Part shown: positions 17,088-27,130 of the stretch, piece after piece | Layout of the letters: each line of letters opens with the position of its first letter | Position numbering within the stretch: the first letter of the stretch is position 1 | DNA from: Rhizobiaceae bacterium | Lineage (GTDB): Bacteria > Pseudomonadota > Alphaproteobacteria > Rhizobiales > Rhizobiaceae | NCBI GenBank assembly: GCA_016742175.1 | Contig: JACVCH010000005.1 | Location: 124,001 to 188,000 of the forward strand | Reading direction: 5' to 3' | DNA: 64,000 nt | Notes under the pieces: generated by a model | Databases searched by the model: none | What the model was told of the DNA's origin: nothing | Seen by the model: only the letters and a program-made list of their open reading frames with translations | Program-made: the position numbers and the translations under genes

Positions 17088-17384
17088 TCAGTATTCCTCC
17101 ACCTTGTCGGCATGCACCACTTCGACCCGGCGCTCGATCAGGTGCGGCGCGCACGCATCGCGCCAGGCGGCCAGATGCGCGGACTGCGAATGCACGGTCA
17201 GCGCCTCGCGCGTCGCCCATTTCTCCACGAAGACCAGCCGTCCGGGATTGGCGATGTCGACGTGAAGGTCGTAGGCGATGCAGCCATCCTCCTTCCGCGT
17301 CGCCTCGGTGCAAACGCGCGCCGGCTCGCGCAGATGGTCCAGCGTGCCGGGCTTGATGGAAAGCGTGGCGAAGACGTAGATCAT
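17088..17384 (-). CDS. antibiotic biosynthesis monooxygenase (ABM) family protein
   Basis: The 98-residue ferredoxin-like barrel starts MIYVFATLSIKPG and contains the family blocks KEDGCIAYDLHVD and LVFVEKWATREAL, then HSQSAHLAAW. Members are small dimeric quinol monooxygenases or heme-degrading proteins. GGGAGGTTTC precedes the ATG. It lies 27 bases behind ureC in the same direction. Confidence 0.85.
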   Translation of the reverse strand: MIYVFATLSIKPGTLDHLREPARVCTEATRKEDGCIAYDLHVDIANPGRLVFVEKWATREALTVHSQSAHLAAWRDACAPHLIERRVEVVHADKVEEY

Positions 17385-17411
17385 GAAACCTCCCGTTGAA
17401 TGGCGCGCACG

Positions 17412-19124
<1,713 letters not shown>

Positions 19125-19338
19125 AAAAGGCTCCTGCAGATTCAATGATGCCAAGGGCTTGGCGGGGCCGCGACACGCTCGCGTCACATTGCGCATCTTG
19201 CCGCCACGAAATGACCAGCGAATGACCCCGATCGCCGCGCAACCCAGCGCCCGGTTCGACATTTCCCCTCCAGCCGCTTTTGAGCGGTGATCGTGAGCAA
19301 GGGACAGATTTCAAATCGAACCAAAAAGGATTTTCACG

Positions 19339-19905
19339 ATGAAACGGATTATTGGACTGACGACCGCTGCCCTGATGGGCGCTTCGATGATGGTTGCCCC
19401 CGCGCTTGCCCAGACGAGCGTCGGCGGCGGCGCAACGGGCGGTGTCAACGCCGAGACGGGCGTGACCGGCGGCGTCAACGGCGGCGCGGATGCCGACACG
19501 GATGTCGAAGCCGGTGCCAGCGGCAGCGCGGGCGCCGATACGACCACCGGCACGATGACCGACACCGAGACCGATGCCGGCACGACCGCCGCGATCGATT
19601 CGGAAGCCACCTTCGACGGTGCGCTGACGGCGATCGAGGGCAACGCGGCCAGCACGACGGCCATCGAGGCGATGACCGAGGTCGGCAGCGTCGAGGTGAT
19701 CAAGATCGGCGAACTCGAAGGCGCCGACATGACGGCGCTCGAGACGGCCAAGACCGAGAGCGAGGCCGAGATCACCGAGCTTCAGGCGGCGCTTGAGGCC
19801 AACGCGGCCGTGACGACCGCGCTTGAGGCGGAAGACGTGGCAGCCGCCGATGTCGTCGCCGCCGAAATGGGGGCCGCCGGCGAACTGGTCGTCTATGTCG
19901 AGTAA
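19339..19905 (+). CDS. small secreted protein of unknown function, first of a related pair
   Basis: A 188-residue protein with a clear Sec signal peptide (MKRIIGLTTAALMGASMMVAPALA-type, cleavage after ALA-Q near 25). A low-complexity Gly/Thr/Asp/Ala linker spans residues about 26-85. A C-terminal domain (about 86-188) follows the order VEVIKIGEL, a helical SEAEITELQAALEANAAVTTALEA-type segment and VVYVE. The mature protein is very acidic. The C-terminal order matches the neighbour at 20050. It lies opposite to the urease genes, between ureB and ureC, and ends in its own terminator. No function is recognised; an envelope or periplasmic role is inferred from export. Confidence 0.8.
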   Translation: MKRIIGLTTAALMGASMMVAPALAQTSVGGGATGGVNAETGVTGGVNGGADADTDVEAGASGSAGADTTTGTMTDTETDAGTTAAIDSEATFDGALTAIEGNAASTTAIEAMTEVGSVEVIKIGELEGADMTALETAKTESEAEITELQAALEANAAVTTALEAEDVAAADVVAAEMGAAGELVVYVE

Positions 19906-19929
19906 CGTGTTTTTGGCGTAGCGACAAAG

Positions 19930-19960
19930 CGGCGCGGGCTTGGACCCGCGCCGTTTTTTT
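19930..19960 (+). terminator. rho-independent terminator of the first secreted-protein gene
   Basis: CGGCGCGGG and CCCGCGCCG form a perfect 9-bp stem around CTTGGA, followed by seven T residues. Confidence 0.93.
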
Positions 19961-20049
19961 GTGTTAGGGAAGGCGCGCTTCGCAGTTGCGGTAGACGCGG
20001 CTGCACTCCAGATTCGCGCGACGACAAGATGACCGAAGGACCGATCACG

Positions 20050-20607
20050 ATGGCTGAGACCAAGTTCCGCAATTCCAGGGCCCTGGCGCTCGTTCTGGCC
20101 GGCGCGTTCGGATTGGCGGCCCTCCCGGCCTTGGCTCAGGGCCTCGACAGCGAAGGCGCGATCGACACCATCATCGGCAGCGACGTGAAGACCGAGGAAA
20201 AGAGCGCCGTCGACGAAAGCGAGCGCGTAATCGCCGCCATCGAGGCGACCATGGACAACGCCCAGCTCGTCCGCCGCGCCTTCAACATCGACGAGGTCGA
20301 GATCGTCTTCCTGCCCGAAGTGGGCCCCGAGGTCGACGCCGGCGACAGCGGCATCACCGAGAAGCGCGAGGAGTTCGCCGACCAGATCGTCGAACTGCAG
20401 CAGTCGATCGAGGGCAGCGCGATCTTCTACCATGCGGTCGACTCGCGCCAGATCCTGGTGCGCGACATCGTCGCCATCGAATTCGCCAACGAGAACCGCA
20501 CAGCGACGATCTTCGTTGCCGGCGCGGCGCCCGAGGGCGCGACGTCGTCGACGGGCGGAGAGGACGAAACCGCCCCCGCGGAAGCCGATACGAACGCGGC
20601 GGACTGA
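20050..20607 (+). CDS. small secreted protein of unknown function, second of a related pair
   Basis: A 185-residue protein with a signal peptide (LVLAGAFGLAALPALA, then QGLDSEG). Residues about 60-165 hold VEIVFLPEVG, a helical region with ADQIVELQQSIEGSAIFYHAV and a closing DIVAIEFAN plus ATIFVAG. This is the same order of strand, LQ-containing helix, DVVA/DIVA strand and V(Y/F)V strand as in the gene at 19339, so the two look like diverged paralogs. The tail is Gly/Glu/Ala-rich. The ATG at 20050 is preferred (AAGGA upstream); 20029 is possible. It ends 15 bases before the converging ureB stop. Function unknown. Confidence 0.75.
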   Translation: MAETKFRNSRALALVLAGAFGLAALPALAQGLDSEGAIDTIIGSDVKTEEKSAVDESERVIAAIEATMDNAQLVRRAFNIDEVEIVFLPEVGPEVDAGDSGITEKREEFADQIVELQQSIEGSAIFYHAVDSRQILVRDIVAIEFANENRTATIFVAGAAPEGATSSTGGEDETAPAEADTNAAD

Positions 20608-20622
20608 CGGCGCGGCATCGGC

Positions 20623-20928
20623 CTAGAGCCCGCCCATGATCTTCTGCTGGAAGCCGAAGATCCGGCGCTCGCCGCCGATCGGAACCAGCGTCACGTCGCG
20701 TTCCTGACCCGGCTCGAACCGCACCGCCGTTCCGGCCGCGATGTCGAGCCGCATCCCGCGCGCCGCCGCGCGGTCGAAGACGAGCCCCTCATTCACCTCA
20801 TGGAAATGGTAGTGGCTGCCGACCTGCACCGGCCGGTCGCCCGTATTCGCCACCTTGACGACGACGGTCGCCTTGCCGGAATTCAGCTCGATTTCGCCGG
20901 CGGCGGGTATGATTTCTCCGGGGATCAT
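20623..20928 (-). CDS. ureB: urease beta subunit UreB
   Basis: UreB (101 residues) is the small structural beta subunit: it begins [16 protein letters not shown] and holds the conserved [19 protein letters not shown] and [13 protein letters not shown] blocks and [10 protein letters not shown] near the end. Its start overlaps the stop of the small membrane-protein gene by four bases. After its stop the urease gene order is broken by two genes on the other strand. Confidence 0.97.
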   Translation of the reverse strand: MIPGEIIPAAGEIELNSGKATVVVKVANTGDRPVQVGSHYHFHEVNEGLVFDRAAARGMRLDIAAGTAVRFEPGQERDVTLVPIGGERRIFGFQQKIMGGL

Positions 20929-21149
20929 TCGCGATCCTTTCGCGGCGGCGTGCCGGCCTTCTGACGGCTGCGCAGCCGCGCGAGCGCGACGATGGCGACG
21001 ACGGCCAGACCCGCGATCACGAACGGCTCGATACCGATGAACGCATGATGATGGTCGGCATTGCCGACCGCGTGGGCGGCGGGGTCGAGATGGGCGAAAG
21101 CCGGCGTCGCGGCAAGAAAAAGCGCAGCGGAAACGAGGCGCGTCATCAT
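20925..21149 (-). CDS. small membrane protein between ureA and ureB
   Basis: The 74-residue protein has a signal-like N terminus ([15 protein letters not shown]), a short periplasmic part with [20 protein letters not shown], one transmembrane helix ([16 protein letters not shown]) and a basic cytosolic tail. The His cluster next to a membrane segment resembles the N-terminal part of nickel permeases of the HupE/UreJ type, but it is far too short to be a transporter. A role in nickel handling is a guess. The ATG at 21149 follows AGGA at nine bases; 21164 is an alternative. It is translationally coupled to ureB. Confidence 0.7.
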   Translation of the reverse strand: MMTRLVSAALFLAATPAFAHLDPAAHAVGNADHHHAFIGIEPFVIAGLAVVAIVALARLRSRQKAGTPPRKDRE

Positions 21150-21171
21150 CGGATCTATCCTCATGTCGTGG

Positions 21172-21474
21172 TCAGCGAATCGGCTCGTGGACGGTCACGA
21201 GCTTGGTGCCGTCGGGAAAGGTGGCCTCGACCTGCACGTCGTGGACCATCTCCGGGATCCCGTCCATCACCTGGGCGCGGGTGACCACATGCGCGCCCGC
21301 TTCCATGAGGTCGGCGACGGAACGTCCGTCGCGCGCGCCCTCGACCACGAAGTCGGTGATGAGCGCGATGGCCTCGGGATGGTTGAGCTTGACCCCTCGC
21401 TCGAGCCGCTTGCGGGCGACGATCGCCGCCATCGCGACCAGGAGCTTGTCTTTTTCCCGCGGCGTCAGGTTCAT
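21172..21474 (-). CDS. ureA: urease gamma subunit UreA
   Basis: UreA (100 residues) begins [17 protein letters not shown] and carries the conserved [22 protein letters not shown] and [20 protein letters not shown] blocks. It forms the trimeric urease core with UreB and UreC. It starts 10 bases after the ureD stop and lies 22 bases ahead of the small membrane-protein gene. Confidence 0.97.
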   Translation of the reverse strand: MNLTPREKDKLLVAMAAIVARKRLERGVKLNHPEAIALITDFVVEGARDGRSVADLMEAGAHVVTRAQVMDGIPEMVHDVQVEATFPDGTKLVTVHEPIR

Positions 21475-21484
21475 CGCGTCTCTC

Positions 21485-22318
21485 TCAGCTTGTCCAAATC
21501 TTGGGCAGTCCTGCCCGTCCATTGAGCAGGCCGACGAGGGGGATCAGCCGCGCCCTGAGGGCGTAGCCGTCCGTCGCCACAAGTCTGGCAAGAAGCTTGC
21601 CAGTCGGGCCGACGCGCCAGAAGCTCGCCCCGCCATCCGCGCCGATGATCGCGCGCGCCGGTTCGAGCAGCCGCTCGGCGTCGGCGCCGATCGTCAGCAG
21701 CGTGGCGACGGCGCGCCCGCCATTCGTGACGACCGGACTGCAAAGTTGCGCCGCGACGTCCGGCCCGATCCGAAAATCTTCGGCATGGACGAGCCTGCCG
21801 TCGAGGTGCACCCGCCAGCGATCGTGGAACGTCGCATGGTCGACATCCTCGCCCATCGCGCGGCGGCCGAAAATCGTGGCTTCCAGAAGAAGCGCCTCGC
21901 TGCCGGCTGCCAGCTCGACATCGAGCCGGCGCCGAAGGGCGGAGCCGTCGAACAGGATCGTCTCCTGTGGCAGCCAGGCGACGCGCGCCGCAGCGCCCGC
22001 CCGGATCGCGACCGACACCGCCGCCTGTCCGCTCCCGGCCCTGTAGACTTTTTCGCAGGCCTGCGTCGTCAGGGAAAGAGAGGTTTGCGCCGCTGCCTCG
22101 ATGGTCCAGTCGACCCGGTCGCCGCCGGTCAAGCCGCCCGCCGTGTTGATCAGCACCGCTTCCAGCGCCTCGCTTTCGGGTGCCGGAAAGCGGATCTTCG
22201 CCGCCCCCTCCTGGAAGAGCCGGTCGAGCCGCGTTTGTCCGTGCGACTGCTTGACCGACAGCCGCCCCGTCGCGCGCACGCGCTGCAGGGCCGTATGGTC
22301 GGCGCGGATCATGTTCAC
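21485..22318 (-). CDS. ureD: urease accessory protein UreD (UreH)
   Basis: UreD (277 residues) is the scaffold that binds apo-urease and recruits UreF and UreG. Family marks seen are [35 protein letters not shown] and FGRRAMGE. The frame starts at GTG 22318 with an ATG at 22312 equally likely. It begins only 10 bases after the stop of the ABC permease gene, so the transporter genes and urease probably share a transcript. Confidence 0.96.
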   Translation of the reverse strand: MNMIRADHTALQRVRATGRLSVKQSHGQTRLDRLFQEGAAKIRFPAPESEALEAVLINTAGGLTGGDRVDWTIEAAAQTSLSLTTQACEKVYRAGSGQAAVSVAIRAGAAARVAWLPQETILFDGSALRRRLDVELAAGSEALLLEATIFGRRAMGEDVDHATFHDRWRVHLDGRLVHAEDFRIGPDVAAQLCSPVVTNGGRAVATLLTIGADAERLLEPARAIIGADGGASFWRVGPTGKLLARLVATDGYALRARLIPLVGLLNGRAGLPKIWTS

Positions 22319-22328
22319 CGGCGCGGCC

Positions 22329-23180
22329 TTATTGCGGCGTCATGCCCCGCATCCGCTCCGATCGGCGGCGCAGGAGTTCGATCGTCGTCAGCAGAGCGAT
22401 CGAGAACAGCACGAGCACGGTGGCGACGGCGAGGATCGTCGGGCTGATCTGTTCGCGGATGCCGGACCACATCTCGCGCGGGATGGTCCGCTGCTCGACG
22501 CCGGCGAGGAAGAGCACGATGACGATCTCGTCGAAAGAGGTGATGAAGGCGAAAAGCGCGCCGGAGATCACGCCCGGCAGGATCAGCGGCATGGTGATCT
22601 TGCGGAACGCCGTCGCCGGCGAGGCGCCGAGGCTGGAGGCCGCCCGCGTCAGCGAATGGTCGAAGCCGACCAGCGTCGCCGTCACGGTGATGATGACGAA
22701 GGGCGTGCCGAGCGCGGCATGGGCCATGATCACGCCCGGCAGCGTGCCGGCAAGGCCGATGCTCGAATAGAAGAAGAACATGCCGGCCGCCGAGATGATC
22801 AGCGGCACGATCATCGGCGAGATGAGGAGCCCCATGATCAGTCCGCGGAACGGCATCTCCCGGCGCGACAGGCCGAGTGCGGCGAGTGTGCCGAGCACCG
22901 TCGCGATGATCGTCGCGAACACGCCGATGACCAGCGAGTTGCGGATCGCGGTCATCCACGCCGCCGAGTTCCAGAAGCTGTTGTACCAGCGCAGCGAATA
23001 GCCGGCCGGATCGAGCGTCAGCATTTCGCGCGTGTAGGTGAAATAGGGCTGCACGTTGAAGGACAGCGGAATGATCACAAGGATCGGTGCGATCAGGAAG
23101 AAGAAGACGAGACCGCAGAAGACGCGAAACGCATAATACCAGGTGCGTTCGAGCGGGCCGGCATAGGTGGGAAGCGCCAT
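22329..23180 (-). CDS. ABC transporter permease, PotC-like
   Basis: The 283-residue protein has six predicted membrane helices and the EAA-loop region (ASSLGASPATAFRKITMPLILPG) that contacts the ATPase. The pattern matches the second permease of spermidine/putrescine-type (PotC) importers. GAGGACGAGACC precedes the ATG. It follows the first permease by 10 bases and directly precedes ureD. Confidence 0.9.
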   Translation of the reverse strand: MALPTYAGPLERTWYYAFRVFCGLVFFFLIAPILVIIPLSFNVQPYFTYTREMLTLDPAGYSLRWYNSFWNSAAWMTAIRNSLVIGVFATIIATVLGTLAALGLSRREMPFRGLIMGLLISPMIVPLIISAAGMFFFYSSIGLAGTLPGVIMAHAALGTPFVIITVTATLVGFDHSLTRAASSLGASPATAFRKITMPLILPGVISGALFAFITSFDEIVIVLFLAGVEQRTIPREMWSGIREQISPTILAVATVLVLFSIALLTTIELLRRRSERMRGMTPQ

Positions 23181-23190
23181 GGTCTCGTCC

Positions 23191-24477
23191 TCAGCCCAGC
23201 TTCACGTTGTCGATGCCGACGATGCGGTTGTAGACCCAGTAGAGGATCAGGACGCCGGCAAGAAGGATCGTGCCGAGCGCGGCCGCGAGCCCCCAGTTGA
23301 GCGAATTCTGCATGTGGAAGGCGATCAGGTTGGAGATCATCTGGCCGCTCTGCCCGCCCACCAGCGCCGGCGTGATGTAGTAGCCGATCGAGATGATGAA
23401 GACGAGGATCGCGCCCGCGCCGATGCCCGGCACGGTCAGCGGCACGTAGACCTTCCAGAACGCCGTCCAGTTGTTGGCGCCGAGCGAACGCGCCGCGCGC
23501 ATGTAGGAGGGCGAGATGCCCTTCATCACGCTGTAGAGCGGCAGCACCATGAACGGCAGGAGCACATGCGTCATCGCGATGATGGTGCCGAGCGCGTTAT
23601 GGATCATCGGCAGCCGGCCGCTGCTGGAGATGAGGCCGGACCAGACGAGCAGTTCGTTGATCACGCCCTGCTGCTGCAGCAGCACGATCCAGGCCGTGGT
23701 GCGCACGAGCAGCGAGGTCCAGAACGGCAGGAGCACGAAGATCATCAGGAGGTTCGACGTGCGCATCGGCAAGGATGCGAGCAGGAACGCGATCGGATAG
23801 CCGAGCAGCAGCGTCGTGCAGGTGATGGCGATCGAAAGCGCCAGCGTGCGCAGGAAGAGCTGGACGTAGACGCGCTGCGTTTCGGGCTGGCGGACGAGTT
23901 CGCCATCGGCATTGTACTGCATGTCGACGGCCGAGATGTAGTGGGCGGTCGTGTAGGGCCGGCCCTCGCGCTTGAGGATGTGCCAGATCTGCATCTCGCC
24001 CCAGCGGCGGTTGTCGTCGATCACCGCTTCGCGGAACGGCGCCTCGAGTTCGTCGGCCTCGCGCGCCAGACCCGCAACGAGGCTGCGCGCGCCCGATAGC
24101 TCGTAGTTGAGGCGGATCGCGAGCTGGCCGATCGAGCGGTTTTCCTGCGCGGCCGCAAGGTCGGAAACGAGCGCGGCATAGGTCTCTTCGGAGGGCAGGT
24201 CTTCGCCGTCCCAGTCGGCGAGTGCGTCGACCGTCTGCGGCAGCGTCGCGACGATCACCGGATTGTCGACGCTGCGCCACATCATCTGCGCGATCGGGAC
24301 GACGAAGGTAATGAGGATGAAGGCGAGCAGCGGCGCGACGAGCAGAAAGGCGGTGATCTTGCGTCGGCGCTCGGCGCGCTTCAGCGAGACCTTGAGCGGC
24401 ACGCCGTCGGCCGTCACCATGCCCCGCGGCCCGGGGTCGGCGGAAGAAGCGGCCGGATCGAGCGCTGCCTGTGCCAT
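23191..24477 (-). CDS. ABC transporter permease, PotB-like with long periplasmic insertion
   Basis: The 428-residue protein is larger than a usual PotB because about 130 hydrophilic residues (about 75-205) lie between the first helix (FLLVAPLLAFILITFVVPIAQ) and the core permease domain. The EAA loop is at RSLGANNWTAFWKVYVPLTVPG. The cytosolic N terminus is about 40 residues. Similar insertions are common in alphaproteobacterial polyamine-type systems. It shares an operon with the SBP and second permease; substrate unknown. Confidence 0.9.
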   Translation of the reverse strand: MAQAALDPAASSADPGPRGMVTADGVPLKVSLKRAERRRKITAFLLVAPLLAFILITFVVPIAQMMWRSVDNPVIVATLPQTVDALADWDGEDLPSEETYAALVSDLAAAQENRSIGQLAIRLNYELSGARSLVAGLAREADELEAPFREAVIDDNRRWGEMQIWHILKREGRPYTTAHYISAVDMQYNADGELVRQPETQRVYVQLFLRTLALSIAITCTTLLLGYPIAFLLASLPMRTSNLLMIFVLLPFWTSLLVRTTAWIVLLQQQGVINELLVWSGLISSSGRLPMIHNALGTIIAMTHVLLPFMVLPLYSVMKGISPSYMRAARSLGANNWTAFWKVYVPLTVPGIGAGAILVFIISIGYYITPALVGGQSGQMISNLIAFHMQNSLNWGLAAALGTILLAGVLILYWVYNRIVGIDNVKLG

Positions 24478-24529
24478 CGGCTCAAAAACTCCTCGCAGGG
24501 CTCGGCCTGCGGAATCGTCGGAAGATTGG

Positions 24530-24557
24530 GGAAGCGGGCGCCCGAACGCCCGCTTCC
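24530..24557 (-). other. intercistronic hairpin after the ABC binding-protein gene
   Basis: GGAAGCGGGCG (24530-24540) and CGCCCGCTTCC (24547-24557) form a perfect 11-bp stem with a six-base loop between the solute-binding protein gene and the first permease gene. No T run follows on the transcribed strand, so it should stabilise the upstream message rather than end it. Confidence 0.6.
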
Positions 24558-24567
24558 GTTACAGGTC

Positions 24568-25674
24568 CTACTGGAGCATCCAGCTTGCGTAGCGCTCGCG
24601 CAGCTCGTCGCCGTAATCGGTCCAGAAGTCGTTGTTGAGGACGATCGGCGCCGTGTAGTTGTCCGGGTTGGTCGGCATGTGCGGTCCCATGTCGATGCCC
24701 AGATCCTCATGCTTTCCGACGAGCGGAGCCGAGGAGGCGCGGGCCGGGCCGTACGAGATGTACTTGGCCTGGTCGGCAAGGCGCTGCGTGTCGGTCGCCC
24801 AGAACAGGAACTCCTTCACGGCCTCGACATTGCTGGTGCCGGCGGGCACGACCCAGCCGTCCCATTCGACGAGCTGGCCGTCCCAGATGATCTCGAAGGG
24901 CTGGTCCTCGGTCTCGGCGGCGGCGAACAGACGGCCATTGTAGCTCGTCGCGAACGCGGCTTCCTTGTCGGCGAGGAGCTGCGGGCCCTGTGCGCCCTCG
25001 GTCCAGAAGATCAGGTCGGACTTGATCGTGTCGAGCTTGGCGAAGGCGCGGTCCACGCCCTCGGGCGTCTCGAGCGTCTCGTAGATCTCGTCGAGCGGCA
25101 CGCCGTCGGCATAGAGCGCCCATTCGAGATTGCCGGCGGGACGGTCCTGGATGGCGCGCTTGCCGGGGAACTCTTCGGGGTTGAAGAAGTCGGCGATCGT
25201 CGAAGGCGCCTTGCCTTCGTCGAACATCTCGGTGTTGTAGCCGATGACGGTCGAATAGACGATCTGCGGGATGAAGCAGTCGCCGAGCGAGCCGGGCAGG
25301 AAGTCCTCCGATGCGGGCGTGCCGTCGGGGGCCGGAGCCAGCCATTCGTCTGCGTCGATCTCCATGATGATGCCTTCGTCGCAGGCGAGCTGCGCGTCGG
25401 ACGGCAACATGTCGACGAGGTCCCAGGTCACGTTGTTGGCCTGCGACTGGGCGCGCAGCGAAGCGAGCGCGTTGGCCGATCCGTCATCGTTCAGGAAGCG
25501 GATGCTCGGGTTCTCTTCCATGTAGGGGTCGAGATAGGCGCGCTGCTGGCTTTCCGAATAGGCGCCGCCCCACGAGACGACGGTAAGCGAAGTCGGGTCC
25601 TGTGCGTAGGCCCCGAGCGCGAGCAGGCTGACCGCCGCTCCCGCACCGACGACCTTGAAACGTGAAAGCTTCAT
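24568..25674 (-). CDS. ABC transporter solute-binding protein, PotD-like
   Basis: The 368-residue exported protein begins with a signal peptide (VVGAGAAVSLLALGAYA) then QDPTSLTVVSWGGAYSESQ, the typical start of PotD/PotF-type extracellular binding proteins. Other marks are WDLVDMLPSD and KAPSTIADFFNPEEFPGKRA. AGAGGAGAACGTC precedes the ATG at 25674. Related receptors bind polyamines, opines or other cationic amines; the ligand here is not fixed. Confidence 0.9.
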   Translation of the reverse strand: MKLSRFKVVGAGAAVSLLALGAYAQDPTSLTVVSWGGAYSESQQRAYLDPYMEENPSIRFLNDDGSANALASLRAQSQANNVTWDLVDMLPSDAQLACDEGIIMEIDADEWLAPAPDGTPASEDFLPGSLGDCFIPQIVYSTVIGYNTEMFDEGKAPSTIADFFNPEEFPGKRAIQDRPAGNLEWALYADGVPLDEIYETLETPEGVDRAFAKLDTIKSDLIFWTEGAQGPQLLADKEAAFATSYNGRLFAAAETEDQPFEIIWDGQLVEWDGWVVPAGTSNVEAVKEFLFWATDTQRLADQAKYISYGPARASSAPLVGKHEDLGIDMGPHMPTNPDNYTAPIVLNNDFWTDYGDELRERYASWMLQ

Positions 25675-25693
25675 GACGTTCTCCTCTGGTTTC

Positions 25694-25777
25694 GCCGATG
25701 GTTCCTGCATCGGCTTCGTGCTCTTCCACGCCGTTCGAGACGGCGATTCTTTCCGCGCCGCCAAGGCGGCGTTTTTT
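25694..25777. promoter_or_regulatory. three stem-loops between the ATPase and binding-protein genes
   Basis: The 104-base gap holds three hairpins: GCCGATG/CATCGGC (25694-25714), CGCCGT/ACGGCG (25729-25745) and CGCCGCC/GGCGGCG (25756-25771) followed by six T on the plus strand. On the transcribed minus strand the last one has no U tract, so it resembles a terminator for antisense transcription. The first sits just ahead of the ribosome site of the binding-protein gene and could mark an mRNA processing or stability region. Confidence 0.45.
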
Positions 25778-25778
25778 G

Positions 25779-26882
25779 TCAGGCGTCGAGCGCCCGGCAA
25801 TCCTCTGCGGCCCAGCCGACGCGCACGGTCTCGCCCGTCGCCAGGCGGCCATTGGTGTCGGCATTCGGCACCTTGATGATGAAGTTCGGGTTGCCGCACA
25901 CATTGACGCGCGTGCGGATGTGGTCGCCGAGATAGATCAGCTCCTCGACCCGCGCCTCGAAGCTGTTGGCCACGCTCTCGGGCGGGGCGATGCGCACGCG
26001 CTCGGGCCGCAGCGACAGCGTCGTCTTCTCGCCGGTGCCCGACACGTTGACCGGCAGCGCCTGGATCAGCGACCCGTCCGTCAGCCGCACCGCGCAGCTC
26101 CTGCCGTTCATCTGCTCCACCTTGCCGGCGAGCCGGTTGTTCTCGCCGATGAAGGAGGCGACGAAGGCGTTTTCCGGCCGCTCGTAAAGGTCCGCCGGCG
26201 CAGCGAGCTGCTGGATCACGCCATCCTCGAACACCGCGATCCGGTTCGACATCGTCAGCGCCTCGGACTGGTCGTGCGTCACATAGACGACGGTGACGCC
26301 GAGATCGTCGTGAATGTGCTTGATCTCGTACTGCATCTGCTCGCGCAGATTCTTGTCGAGCGCGCCGAGCGGCTCGTCCATCAGCACCAGCGTCGGCTCG
26401 AAGACGAGCGCGCGCGCCACCGCCACGCGCTGCTGCTGGCCGCCCGAAAGCTGCGCCGGCATGCGGTTGCCGAGCTGGCCGAGCTTGACCATGTCGAGCG
26501 CGCGCTTGACCCGCGTCTCGATCTCCGACTTCGGCATGGAGCGCACCTTGAGCGGAAAGGCGAGGTTCTCGGCCACCGTCATGTGCGGGAAGAGCGCATA
26601 GTTCTGGAACACCATGCCGATGTCGCGCTTGTGCGGCGGCACATTGTCGATACGCTCGCCCTTGAGGCGGATTTCGCCATGGGTCGCGCTTTCGAAGCCG
26701 GCCAGCATCATCAGGCAGGTCGTCTTGCCCGAGCCCGAGGGCCCCAGCATCGTCAGGAATTCGCCCTGCGCGATGTCGAGGTTCAGGTTCTTGACGACAA
26801 GAGTCTCGCCGTCATAGCTCTTCTGGACGTTTTGGAAGCGAACGAATCCGGGCTCGTCCGCGCCATTGCTGACGCTTACCAT
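25779..26882 (-). CDS. ABC transporter ATP-binding protein, PotA-like
   Basis: The 367-residue ATPase has Walker A GPSGSGKTTCL, Q-loop VFQNYALFPHMT, signature LSGGQQQR and Walker B LVLMDEPLGALD, and the H-loop VTHDQSEAL. A C-terminal TOBE domain (about 270-365, with LRPERVRIAPP) is typical of spermidine/putrescine- and sugar-type importers. It is the first gene of the leftward transporter-urease region and is divergent from an aldehyde dehydrogenase gene. Confidence 0.93.
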   Translation of the reverse strand: MVSVSNGADEPGFVRFQNVQKSYDGETLVVKNLNLDIAQGEFLTMLGPSGSGKTTCLMMLAGFESATHGEIRLKGERIDNVPPHKRDIGMVFQNYALFPHMTVAENLAFPLKVRSMPKSEIETRVKRALDMVKLGQLGNRMPAQLSGGQQQRVAVARALVFEPTLVLMDEPLGALDKNLREQMQYEIKHIHDDLGVTVVYVTHDQSEALTMSNRIAVFEDGVIQQLAAPADLYERPENAFVASFIGENNRLAGKVEQMNGRSCAVRLTDGSLIQALPVNVSGTGEKTTLSLRPERVRIAPPESVANSFEARVEELIYLGDHIRTRVNVCGNPNFIIKVPNADTNGRLATGETVRVGWAAEDCRALDA

Positions 26883-27130
26883 GAACTCAACTGTTCCCCT
26901 GTTGTCCTTGGCATCATGGCCGGACAGTCTTTGCTTTGGCCCTAGGATCACCATATCCGGGCAAATTGCAACAGTGGCCGGCAGTGCTTGGTCCAGTTTG
27001 CCTGTTTGCGCCGTGCGCTTGTCTCTTCGCGCTGCAATATACATCGCAACTATTCGCTTTGCGCTATCGCCGCGCATCGACTGCGCGCTATCTGGGAGCC
27101 TTGAATTCCCCCGCATCGAAGGAGACGGAC

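Noticed and set aside
22329-26882. UrtABCDE-type urea ABC transporter
   Set aside because: There is one ATPase with a TOBE domain, two PotB/C-type permeases and a PotD-like receptor; urea systems have branched-chain amino acid-type permeases and two ATPases.
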